Source: Anaerolineae bacterium
Lineage (GTDB): Bacteria; Chloroflexota; Anaerolineae; Aggregatilineales; J027
Length of the DNA: 64,000 nt
NCBI GenBank assembly: GCA_019913005.1
Contig: JAIOHL010000252.1
Coordinates: 62,001 to 126,000, forward strand
Direction: 5' to 3'
The notes below the pieces were generated by a model. The model was not told the origin of the DNA. It did not search any database and saw only the letters and a program-made list of their open reading frames with translations. A program made the position numbers and the translations under genes. How positions within the stretch are numbered: the stretch's first letter is position 1; every line of letters begins with the position of its first letter. Positions 7,081-14,547 of this stretch are shown here, one piece after another.

Positions 7081-9372
7081 GTGAAATTAGAAGCCTTACT
7101 TGGTCATCTATTCGTCGTTGGAGGGCGCTCACTCAGCAGCAAACCGCCGGGAGCATTGGTACAGGTCGCTCCGCGCCGTGCCCATCGGACTCGTGAGAAC
7201 GATACCCTGTTTGTGTTGATTACTCCGGCCGGGCAAGCCCAAGTCTCGGCGAGTTTTTATGAGAACTTGGCAAAGGTCGCCTCTGAGAATTATTTTAAGT
7301 CACGAGTGGGGGTGACCGGAGCGCTGCGTGAGGCGTTCAATGCCATTAATGCCGCCATTCAGGAGCAGAATCAAAAACAGGCCACCGATTATCGAGCAGG
7401 GGCGTTGTTGATGGTCAAGCGCGGCGAAGAAATATTTTTGGCACGGTCTGGCACAACCGTCTGTGTATCACGGCAGGCGGGCCAATATGTGACGTTTCCT
7501 GATGACCCCGACATGATTAATTTGATGCCGCTAGGATCGCAAACCAACCCGGTGCTCGAATTTGCCCATTATGCGCTGCAAGCCAACGATATGTTTGTAC
7601 TGGGAGATGCGGGTTTGGCAGTCGTGACCGATGAAATGTTGCAAAAAGCGACAGGCACAGGCGACATCAATCAGGTGTTGGAGATTTTGGAAAAGGCCGT
7701 CCAGCGTCAAGCCTTTGCATCGGTGGTGCAATTTGTTGGGCCAGACGGGGCGCCTGCGCCTGCTGCACCGCCACAGCCAATTGCGACCACTGCGACGCCT
7801 GAACTCTCCTCCGAAATTCGCAGTGAAGCCATTCCAACAGTCGAAACCGTGTCAGCGTCGCCTGTTGAGCCGACTCCTATGGTATCAACCGAATTTCCCG
7901 ATGCTGCACCAACGGTCAATGAAATAGTGCCGCCTAGCGATACAGCGGGACTAGGAATTGGGGAAGAAGCGCCACCCCCCGCACCATTGCGCTCCGAATC
8001 CGCTATCCGATCTGATGTCCCCTCTGAGGAATCTGAGCAGTTAGGGATGCCACGCACGCTGGTGGTAACGGTGTTGATGCTGATTTCCAATGCACTGGCG
8101 GGGATTGCACGGGCGACCAATGCCGCACTTGACCGTATTTTACCCGAACCGGAAGAGGGTCGGCGGGATGGCAAAGTGGTGCCGATGAATGTGGTAGCCT
8201 TAATCGCCATCGTCGTGCCAACGATTATTGCGATTATCGTGGTGGGGCTGGTACTTTCGGAGCGCGATACCACCAATTTTGAACAGTATCGCACGGACGC
8301 GGTGTCGGCAGTCGAAGAAGCCCGCACATTTGGGCAAGATACCAACGGCGACCCTAAGACGGGGATGGAATTGTGGAATATCGCCTTGACGTTGACCCGT
8401 CGCGCCTACAACGAAGACCCAGAGGACAGTGAAATCCGCGAGATGTTGATTGAGGCCCAAAACAATATTGACCGATATGACCGAGTGCGGCGGGTACAGA
8501 TCACAAAATTGCGCGAGTTTGGCGAGAATGCCGATTTGCGCGGGCCGATTATTTCCGCCAATACAGTTGATATTTACACGCTCGATAAGGCGCGAGGGGC
8601 GGTTTTCCATGATACGCTGGATTCCTCTGGAACAAACGTCATCCAAGAACGTGATATTGCCGTCATTCAACGGGGGATGCGGGTGCGCGAATTTACGGTG
8701 GCTAATCTGGTAGATATTGAATGGATTGGGAATGATGGTGGGGCGGATCAGGATAATGCACTGGCAGCATTGGATGAAAACGGCGTATTGATTACCTATA
8801 ACCCAACCTTTCCACCCGCGACGGGGATTCAATTGGTGAAGCCGCCTACGTGGAATCGTCCGGTAGCCATTGCCCTATGGCGACAAAACTTTTATATCTT
8901 GGATGCGGGCGCGAATCAGATTTGGCGTTATGAGCCAGTAGACGGGGCGTATTCCGAACAGCCTTCCGAATATTTTGTTGGGAGCGAACGACCTAATCTG
9001 ACGGGAGCAGTGGATTTTGCGATTGACGATCAAGGCTCAATTTATATCCTGTTTGGGGATGGGTCGTTGGAAAAATATCGGGGTGGACAGCCGGAAACCT
9101 TCGATTGGTTCAATGCTCCGGTGGATGGATTTACCAATGGGCGGGCCTTGTTTATTGATAACAATCCCATTTCCTATTCGCTTTATGTCGTTGACCGGGT
9201 GCATCAAGGCGTGTATAAAGTGTCGTTTGGTGGCGAGGTTAATGATGGCTATAAGCCTGCCAATCAATTAAATGCGTTTGATAACTTGACCGGGGTGGCG
9301 GTGGATAGTTCGCGGGGCTATGCGCGGATGTATGTGTTATCGGGGAGTTCGTTGTATTTGATTAGCCCATGA
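7081..9372 (+). CDS. PP2C-like (degenerate) - transmembrane - beta-propeller protein
   Basis: A 763-residue protein in three parts. Residues 1-220 resemble a PP2C-type phosphatase domain: DTLFVLITPAG, GALREAFNAINAAI, AGALLMVKRGEEIFLARSG and LQANDMFVLGDAGLAVVTDEML. The metal-binding 'DGxGG', 'GDS' and 'SDG' signatures are TPAG, SGT and GDAG, so it is probably inactive. A Pro/Ala/Glu-rich linker runs to about 320. One membrane helix lies near residues 375-397 (VALIAIVVPTIIAIIVVGLVL). The outer part has a helical stretch, then NHL/propeller-like repeats (IALWRQNFYILDAGANQIWRY, FAIDDQGSIYILFGDG, GVAVDSSRGYARMYVL). GTG at 7081 has AGGGGA upstream. The topology suggests an inside sensor/scaffold coupled to an outside propeller. 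Confidence 0.72.
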   Translation: MKLEALLGHLFVVGGRSLSSKPPGALVQVAPRRAHRTRENDTLFVLITPAGQAQVSASFYENLAKVASENYFKSRVGVTGALREAFNAINAAIQEQNQKQATDYRAGALLMVKRGEEIFLARSGTTVCVSRQAGQYVTFPDDPDMINLMPLGSQTNPVLEFAHYALQANDMFVLGDAGLAVVTDEMLQKATGTGDINQVLEILEKAVQRQAFASVVQFVGPDGAPAPAAPPQPIATTATPELSSEIRSEAIPTVETVSASPVEPTPMVSTEFPDAAPTVNEIVPPSDTAGLGIGEEAPPPAPLRSESAIRSDVPSEESEQLGMPRTLVVTVLMLISNALAGIARATNAALDRILPEPEEGRRDGKVVPMNVVALIAIVVPTIIAIIVVGLVLSERDTTNFEQYRTDAVSAVEEARTFGQDTNGDPKTGMELWNIALTLTRRAYNEDPEDSEIREMLIEAQNNIDRYDRVRRVQITKLREFGENADLRGPIISANTVDIYTLDKARGAVFHDTLDSSGTNVIQERDIAVIQRGMRVREFTVANLVDIEWIGNDGGADQDNALAALDENGVLITYNPTFPPATGIQLVKPPTWNRPVAIALWRQNFYILDAGANQIWRYEPVDGAYSEQPSEYFVGSERPNLTGAVDFAIDDQGSIYILFGDGSLEKYRGGQPETFDWFNAPVDGFTNGRALFIDNNPISYSLYVVDRVHQGVYKVSFGGEVNDGYKPANQLNAFDNLTGVAVDSSRGYARMYVLSGSSLYLISP

Positions 9373-9388
9373 CCCAATACGACCTCAC

Positions 9389-9411
9389 CCCTCTCCAATT
9401 TGGCGAGAGGG
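9389..9411 (+). repeat. REP-like palindrome CCCTCTC-N9-GAGAGGG
   Basis: Perfect 7-base inverted repeat with an inner CCAATTTGG, lying just after the propeller gene and before tsaD. A near relative with the same CCCCTCTC/GAGAGGGG arms is at 34047-34072 between two methionine genes. It could act as a transcript-stabilising hairpin or weak terminator, but no T-run follows on either strand. Confidence 0.6.
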
Positions 9412-9439
9412 AGCAAAATGCCTATTTAATGGCCTTCTC

Positions 9440-9445
9440 TATAAT
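9440..9445 (+). promoter_or_regulatory. Possible -10 element before tsaD
   Basis: A perfect TATAAT lies 20 bases upstream of the tsaD start codon. No good -35 hexamer is found 16-18 bases before it. It would give a very short leader. Confidence 0.3.
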
Positions 9446-9465
9446 TCATAAAATCGTGTGAGTGA

Positions 9466-10551
9466 ATGACGCTGATACTTGGTATTGAAACTTCGTGCGA
9501 TGAAACGGCGGCGGCGGTGGTCGAAAATGGGCGCTGGCTGCGCTCGAATGTCATCGCATCGCAAATTGATCTCCATGCCCAGTTTGGCGGCGTGTTCCCT
9601 GAAGTAGCGGCGCGTGCCCATATCGAAGCGATTAGTCTGATTGTACATGAGGCCCTTGAAAAAGCCGGGGTAACGCTGGATGAGATTGATGCTCTCGCGC
9701 TGACTCGTGGGCCGGGATTGGCGGGGGCGCTGCTGGTCGGAGTGAATTTTGGTAAGGGCCTCGCGTTAGGGCGCGATTTGCCCATCGTCGGTGTGAATCA
9801 TCTGGAAGGCCATATTTATTCCAATTGGCTGACCGAACCCGAACGTGAGATTGTGTTCCCTGTGCTGAATTTGATTGTGTCCGGTGGACATACCGAATTG
9901 GTGTTGATGACCGATCATGGCACGTATCAATTATTGGGGGAGACGATGGATGACGCGGCGGGAGAGGCGTTTGATAAAGTCGGGCGGCTGCTCGGTTTGC
10001 CCTACCCCGGCGGACCATCCATCCAAAAAGTGGCACAAGATGGCAACCCAACAGCCTATGATTTTCCGCGTGCCATGTTGGACGAAGGACTGGATTTCAG
10101 TTTTTCGGGACTCAAGACGGCGGTGATGCGGGCGGTGCGACCTCCCCAGACGGGCAAGCGGGTGGCAGGAGTGGAAAGCATGAAATCGGGTGAGATGCGG
10201 CCTGATATTTCGATTGCGGATGTCGCAGCGAGTTTTCAGGCGGCGGCAGTCGAGGTGCTGGTCAAGAAAACGGTGCAGGCGGCGGTGGCCTCCGATGTGA
10301 CCGAGATTTTGATTTCGGGTGGGGTCAGCGCGAATGGGCCGCTGCGGGAAACAATGAAACAGGCTGCACCGATGCCCGTCCGTTATCCACCCCTATCACT
10401 CTGTACCGATAATGCAGCGATGATCGCGGCGGCGGGCTACTATCGGTTTATGGCGGGGCAGCGCGATGATCTGGCGATGGATATTATCCCGACATGGCCG
10501 CTGAATGAACTGCTGCCGTATAACAAAACGACCCACACCGCGCTGGTGTAG
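9466..10551 (+). CDS. tsaD: tRNA N6-threonylcarbamoyladenosine transferase TsaD
   Basis: A 361-residue ASKHA-fold protein that transfers threonylcarbamoyl to A37 of ANN-decoding tRNAs, working with TsaB, TsaC and TsaE. The start ILGIETSCDETAAAVV is the family signature. The metal ligands are in HLEGH (His112 and His116). FGGVFPEVAARAH, ALTRGPGLAGALLVG, ISGGVSANGPLRE and the SLCTDNAAMIA segment near the C-terminus are all present. Length is slightly above the usual 335-345 because of an insert near residues 225-245 (GKRVAGVESMKSGEM), an odd but seemingly harmless addition. None of tsaB, tsaC or tsaE is in the window. The gene stands alone between the propeller gene and a head-on GlsB-like gene. 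Confidence 0.97.
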   Translation: MTLILGIETSCDETAAAVVENGRWLRSNVIASQIDLHAQFGGVFPEVAARAHIEAISLIVHEALEKAGVTLDEIDALALTRGPGLAGALLVGVNFGKGLALGRDLPIVGVNHLEGHIYSNWLTEPEREIVFPVLNLIVSGGHTELVLMTDHGTYQLLGETMDDAAGEAFDKVGRLLGLPYPGGPSIQKVAQDGNPTAYDFPRAMLDEGLDFSFSGLKTAVMRAVRPPQTGKRVAGVESMKSGEMRPDISIADVAASFQAAAVEVLVKKTVQAAVASDVTEILISGGVSANGPLRETMKQAAPMPVRYPPLSLCTDNAAMIAAAGYYRFMAGQRDDLAMDIIPTWPLNELLPYNKTTHTALV

Positions 10552-10584
10552 GTCGCTCTGGCAAGTTACTCGAAAATCGGGGGT

Positions 10585-10860
10585 TTAGACTTGGGCCGTC
10601 CCCCGCGCTGCTTTCAAAACGAAGAGCAGGACGAGCGCCCCAAAGAAGGCTACCAAGATGCTGGGGATATTGATGCCGCTGACATCGCCCCCAATATTGA
10701 GCAGGTCAAGGACGAGGCCACCGATGACGCCGCCAAAGATACCCACCATGATGTCTTCACCCAATGTTTGACCACTACGGGTGCCCATGACAACGCTGGC
10801 AAGCCAACCTGCAATCGCACCGACGACAATCCAAATGATGATGCCTGCTACTAAGCCCAT
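10585..10860 (-). CDS. GlsB/YeaQ/YmgE-type small membrane protein (second copy)
   Basis: A 91-residue three-helix membrane protein: IIIWIVVGAIAGWLASVVMG, then GQTLGEDIMVGIFGGVIGGLV, and ILVAFFGALVLLFVL. This copy is closer to the family consensus than the one at 2973: it keeps the GAIAGWLA and GxxxDIxVGIxGxxIGG patterns. A strong AGGAGG lies 8 bases before the ATG. The leader contains a small hairpin ACTGCTT/AAGCAGT at about 10881-10899. The family is often stress-induced; the molecular role is unknown. The 200 bases upstream (10861-11061) hold no gene that I can see. Confidence 0.9.
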   Translation of the reverse strand: MGLVAGIIIWIVVGAIAGWLASVVMGTRSGQTLGEDIMVGIFGGVIGGLVLDLLNIGGDVSGINIPSILVAFFGALVLLFVLKAARGTAQV

Positions 10861-11061
10861 TTCAATTTCCTCCTGCTGAGACTGCTTGCGAGAAGCAGTT
10901 GAATGTCAGAATATGTGTATGTTTAGAGAATACAAGCACAGTGGCGTCCTTCCATGAACCGGGTGGGCCAAATCTGGTTAGCCACATGGGGGATATTGAG
11001 ATGTACGGATTGGGTAGTCGGATGAGGAAATAGGGTCAATCTGCGTGAACGAGGATTGCTT

Positions 11062-11604
11062 TTACCAATTTACACCATCCGTTGGCCTCGGTGATAACCC
11101 TTTCTGTAGCCTTTTTTCGATGTTTTTAGCCCAATAGGATATTTCTCCCTCGACTTCTGTGGTGAAATAATCGTCGAGGGTATCCCATTTTTTGAAAGGT
11201 GTTTGGTCGGTCATTTCAAGATAGCGATAAATGGGCGGGTTTTCATTTTTATCGCCAGTTAGGAAATAGAAAAATGTATAGCCTTGGTGCATCCGAAAAA
11301 CAAAGGCGTCGGCGGGTAGAGCAAAAGGTTTGCCATTTTCCTGCAATAATTCAACGGCTGCTTCTTTCATACCCATCAAATATTTGTATTGAGCATCCGT
11401 GCCTTGAAAGAGCAAACCCGACTGTTTCCCCAATGTCAGCAAAAACTGCCGATACAATTCTGGTAAAAATGTAACCCCCTGATTGGTCATCAGGATTTCA
11501 ATTTCGGCTTCGGTGCAGCCGATAATTTCATGAGGTTCGGCAAGTTGCAGGGTAATCAGTTTGTCGTGTAGATTCTGTATATAGACGGTTGGTGAAGTTT
11601 GCAT
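11062..11604 (-). CDS. SMI1/KNR4 (SUKH) family protein
   Basis: A 180-residue soluble protein with the SUKH-type plan: an N-terminal helix with GCTEAEIEIL, a LPELYRQFLLTLGKQSGLLF segment, a central DAFVFRMHQGYTFFYFL strand pair, and a late RYLEMTDQTPFKKWDTLDDYF. SUKH proteins often serve as immunity proteins against secreted or contact-dependent nuclease toxins; that is family knowledge and not shown here. Its ATG directly abuts the TAA of the 116-residue gene upstream (11605), so the two are translationally coupled. No polymorphic toxin is visible in the window, so it may be an orphan immunity gene or have another regulatory role. A second SUKH-like gene is at 38455. Confidence 0.85.
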   Translation of the reverse strand: MQTSPTVYIQNLHDKLITLQLAEPHEIIGCTEAEIEILMTNQGVTFLPELYRQFLLTLGKQSGLLFQGTDAQYKYLMGMKEAAVELLQENGKPFALPADAFVFRMHQGYTFFYFLTGDKNENPPIYRYLEMTDQTPFKKWDTLDDYFTTEVEGEISYWAKNIEKRLQKGLSPRPTDGVNW

Positions 11605-11955
11605 TTAGAACACCACAATGCTGATATAGGGATCAACGCTTAAGCTAACTCCATAAGATGCACTCAATATATCATAGTTCTGATTATCGAAACCATCAGG
11701 GGGAGCAAAGTCGATAAATCTTCTGCCTTTACGCTCAACAATCCTTGCTTCAGGGCAGTTTTTCAGCTTCAGATAAAAAATAGGCTCACCAATACCCTCT
11801 TGATATAAAACGAATTCGATTAAATCCCCGGTTATTTTGAGATTCAGCTTTTGAAAAGGTCTGATAACCGAATATGTCTCTATAAGCCCGTATTCTTCAT
11901 ATTCTGGAAGGACATTGAGGGTAGCAATAAACTCGGTTTGATCACGAACAAACAT
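11605..11955 (-). CDS. Unknown protein coupled to SMI1/KNR4 gene (116 aa)
   Basis: A 116-residue soluble protein with no signal peptide and no recognised family. It looks beta-rich, with alternating strands such as EFIATLNVL, TYSVIRPFQKLNLKITGDLIEFVLY and PIFYLKLKN, and ends in a hydrophobic strand ISIVVF. The start is certain: AGGAGG lies 7 bases before the ATG and overlaps the stop of the upstream XPB-N-like gene. Zero spacing to the SUKH gene suggests co-translation and perhaps interaction. It may belong to an immunity or accessory cassette riding at the end of the cobalamin adenosyltransferase operon. This is inference from position only. Confidence 0.7.
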   Translation of the reverse strand: MFVRDQTEFIATLNVLPEYEEYGLIETYSVIRPFQKLNLKITGDLIEFVLYQEGIGEPIFYLKLKNCPEARIVERKGRRFIDFAPPDGFDNQNYDILSASYGVSLSVDPYISIVVF

Positions 11956-11966
11956 ACAGATACCTC

Positions 11967-13727
11967 CTATAATTCACTTTCCACAGGTATCCCTTTGTCC
12001 TGCATAGCACCCATCAAGCCCTGCCATTGGTCTTCGCGCACGGCGACAGCCATTGGGCCAAGTTTGACGCCTAAGAAACGGCGGATTTCGGGCGTCTCCC
12101 AAATGACCTCCATCAAGGCTTCGGTGTCCACGCGCAGCACGACCATTTTTTGGATGACCGCCGACGCGCCCTGTGCCTTGCGCCAATTTTCGATCAGGGC
12201 ATGGACATGGGGCGGGATGGTGTGGACGGTGCGCTGCAAAAAGGTCTCGACATTTTCCGGTTTGATGCCCTGCTGCTCCGCGCGTTTAAAGCCCTTGCTG
12301 TTAAGCAGATACACATAAGGGTCAGCGGGGTCGCCCCATTCGGTAAAACGGGCCAATTGAAAACGATCAATACGACTGGCAGCACGCGGCACCAAAAGTT
12401 TTCCAGACGCTTCAAGGGTTAAGGGTGTTTCGGGGTCTTTGCGGCTGGGCCAATCGCCTTGACCCGTCCATGCTTTGCCAAAGACATTGAGATGACAGGC
12501 TGTCGGTGTGCCGTCGGGGGTGTCTATGCCCAAATCTACCAAACCGAGCCAATGCAGCGGGCCAGCGACAATAAATTTTAGTAATGCCCCTTCAACGGCG
12601 TTCCAACTTTCAAAGCCGCGCAAATATTCCCCCGTGTGTCGTTCGCGGATATACCAACTGGAATAATCGCCGCCGGGACGCTGGAAATCGGGTTCGACGG
12701 CTTTGATTTCGGCGACCAGCCCATCCAGCGAAACCCATGCTTCGCCCGTGACGGCCTCGAATACACTGCGCAGGGTTTCACGGGGGAGGGTCGGGTCATT
12801 TTGCCAGCCCGTCGCTTCGGGTTCGAGGGTGGGGACAAGCCATAGTTCGTTATAGCCCTCGCTGGTGCGCCACGCCTCGACTAAAGACTTGACCTGTGCG
12901 GTGCGGATGCTTTCGAGCCATGTGCGGGCATTTTGGCGGACGGGTTGAAAAGCATTGTTGACGACGGCGATGAGGCCCATTTGTCCTGCTAATTGAATCA
13001 ACAGGTCGAGGCGGGCATATTCTTTTGCCCCCACAAATTGGGCCAGCAGGTCGTCTTGAAGTTCATTGGCAAGATAACCCGATTCCAATTTGGCCTCATG
13101 TACCTGCAAATAGGCCAAGAGGGTTGTCATGTCATCTACCAGCGTAGTATCGGCTTTGTGTTGATGGGGCGGCGCTTCCATTTCGAGTTCGACTTCTTCC
13201 ATCTCCTCGTCGTTTTCTTTCGCCAATGCTTCTTGTTCCTCCTCCTCATCGGGAAAATCATCGGGTTCGGCACTGAGGTCATAGCCCGTTTGATGGATGG
13301 GTAGGATGGCGGCAAGGTCGTCGGGCACAAAAACATAGGGCTGCAACCCCGTTTTGCTCTCATCAAAACCCATCGCCAACAGGCCGCGATAAAACAGAAT
13401 TTCGGCAATGCCCTTTGGTGCAAGATGGGGTTTTTCGCGTTCACGTGCGCCCGCCCCAATCTGCCGAATCTCACCATACAACCGCCCAAACTGTACGGCG
13501 GGCATTTTGTGTTCACGCGAAGCCAGCAGCATTTGTAACGCGCCACGCTCGGCATCACTCAGGCGACTCCATTCATGGGCGGCCTGCTCAGGGATTAACA
13601 TGGTCTCTGCTAAACGTTCGGCAGCCACTTTTTCATCGCGGGTGTCTAGATCCACATCCCAGCGGTTAGCGATGATTTGGAGCAGGTGCAGGTCGTATTC
13701 AAAGAGGGTCGAGCGCAAATCGGTCAT
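11967..13727 (-). CDS. Helicase XPB/Ssl2 N-terminal-like domain protein, no helicase motor
   Basis: A 586-residue protein. It lacks Walker A/B or DEAD-type motifs, so it is not a helicase itself. The C-terminal third matches the XPB/Ssl2 N-terminal-like domain (also called Helicase_C_3): VYLLNSKGFKRAEQQGI, VETFLQRTVHTIPPHVHALIENW, VVLRVDTEALMEVIWE and ETPEIRRFLGVKLGPMAVAV. In many bacteria such proteins lie beside an XPB-type helicase; none is in this window. An acidic low-complexity stretch (about residues 157-190, EEEEQEAL and EEMEEVELEME) separates an N-terminal winged-helix-rich part from the rest. It begins 3 bases after the adenosyltransferase stop and its own stop overlaps the RBS of the next gene, so it is the middle of a four-gene operon. 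A DNA-repair or transcription role is only inferred. Confidence 0.8.
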   Translation of the reverse strand: MTDLRSTLFEYDLHLLQIIANRWDVDLDTRDEKVAAERLAETMLIPEQAAHEWSRLSDAERGALQMLLASREHKMPAVQFGRLYGEIRQIGAGAREREKPHLAPKGIAEILFYRGLLAMGFDESKTGLQPYVFVPDDLAAILPIHQTGYDLSAEPDDFPDEEEEQEALAKENDEEMEEVELEMEAPPHQHKADTTLVDDMTTLLAYLQVHEAKLESGYLANELQDDLLAQFVGAKEYARLDLLIQLAGQMGLIAVVNNAFQPVRQNARTWLESIRTAQVKSLVEAWRTSEGYNELWLVPTLEPEATGWQNDPTLPRETLRSVFEAVTGEAWVSLDGLVAEIKAVEPDFQRPGGDYSSWYIRERHTGEYLRGFESWNAVEGALLKFIVAGPLHWLGLVDLGIDTPDGTPTACHLNVFGKAWTGQGDWPSRKDPETPLTLEASGKLLVPRAASRIDRFQLARFTEWGDPADPYVYLLNSKGFKRAEQQGIKPENVETFLQRTVHTIPPHVHALIENWRKAQGASAVIQKMVVLRVDTEALMEVIWETPEIRRFLGVKLGPMAVAVREDQWQGLMGAMQDKGIPVESEL

Positions 13728-13730
13728 CGG

Positions 13731-14288
13731 TTAACCTTCCTGTCGTGGTGAATGCCATGCAATATCGCTGACTCCGGCTTTGGCATTGGCGGCGCGGGCC
13801 ACGACAAACAGCCAATCGGAGAGGCGATTAAGATAACGCAACACAAACGGGCCAATCGGTTCTTCTTTTTGCAGCGAGACGACCCAGCGTTCGGCGCGGC
13901 GGCAAACGGTACGGGCTTGATGCAGGGCCGCTGCTCCGGTTGTCCCCCCCGGCACGATGAAATTTTTGAGTGGGTCGAGGGTGGCGTCTAATTTGTCTAT
14001 GTCGTTTTCGAGGGCCATCACCATCGCGTCATCCACACGCACCAGCCATGTCGCTTGGGCATCCATTGGCGTGGCAAGGTCGGCCCCGACGTGAAACAAT
14101 TCCATTTGAACCCGCCCCACCAGCGTATCTATTTCACTATCGAGGCCAAGCGCCCGCGCAAAACCCAATACGCTGTTGAGTTCGTCCACTGTGCCATAGG
14201 CGTGCAGCCGAAGATGGTCTTTGTCCACACGTCCTGCCGCAAATAGGCTGGTTTGACCTGTATCACCCGTTTTGGTGTAAATTTTCAA
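13731..14288 (-). CDS. ATP:cob(I)alamin adenosyltransferase, PduO type
   Basis: A 185-residue enzyme that moves the adenosyl group of ATP to cob(I)alamin to make coenzyme B12. The PduO/MMAB signatures are all present: YTKTGDTGQTSLFAAGRVDKD (ATP loop) at the start, AYGTVDELNSVLGFAR, NFIVPGGTTGAAALHQARTVCRRAERW, and RYLNRLSDWLFVVARAAN near the end. The start is TTG at 14288, supported by GGAG 7 bases upstream; no ATG fits. It is the first gene of a minus-strand operon continuing into the XPB-N-like gene. It fits a B12-using metabolism, also shown by metH at 34 kb, though metH needs methylcobalamin, so another AdoCbl enzyme should exist elsewhere. Confidence 0.95.
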   Translation of the reverse strand: MKIYTKTGDTGQTSLFAAGRVDKDHLRLHAYGTVDELNSVLGFARALGLDSEIDTLVGRVQMELFHVGADLATPMDAQATWLVRVDDAMVMALENDIDKLDATLDPLKNFIVPGGTTGAAALHQARTVCRRAERWVVSLQKEEPIGPFVLRYLNRLSDWLFVVARAANAKAGVSDIAWHSPRQEG

Positions 14289-14321
14289 GCCGTCACTCCA
14301 TCTAAATACTTATGAATTGAG

Positions 14322-14345
14322 AACAAGGTGCTAAAGCGCCTTGTT
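14322..14345. promoter_or_regulatory. 10-base-pair hairpin between pduO-type gene and MFS gene
   Basis: AACAAGGTGC and GCGCCTTGTT flank a TAAA loop, giving a 10-base stem with one wobble position. It lies 33 bases upstream of the adenosyltransferase start. There is no T-run, so it is more likely an operator or leader structure than a terminator. It does not resemble a cobalamin riboswitch. Confidence 0.45.
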
Positions 14346-14446
14346 TGAAAACAAATCCATGAAACTCCTTGAAAATCTGTTCTATTGATAGCGCCTGCCA
14401 GATTTTTTGGCAAGTGGGGAGTAGGCATCGCGCCTCTTGTATGCAA

Positions 14447-14536
14447 ATATGCAAAAATGTACAATAATGCATATTCGCTTGACCCGTACCATTTTATTGC
14501 AGGGCATTAAATTTATTTTTCAGCGACAGTACGGGT
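14447..14536 (+). promoter_or_regulatory. Two inverted repeats upstream of the MFS transporter gene
   Basis: ATATGCA (14447-14453) pairs with TGCATAT (14468-14474). Further down, ACCCGTAC (14482-14489) pairs with GTACGGGT (14529-14536), ending 11 bases before the MFS start codon. TTGACC at 14479-14484 could be a -35 element overlapping the second repeat. This arrangement is typical of repressor-controlled exporter genes, but no regulator gene is adjacent. Confidence 0.45.
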
Positions 14537-14547
14537 AAATTCACACC

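Noticed and set aside
14289-14547. A cobalamin riboswitch ahead of the adenosyltransferase gene.
   Set aside because: The B12-box consensus (GCCACTG) and the long aptamer are absent. Only a simple 10-base hairpin is present.
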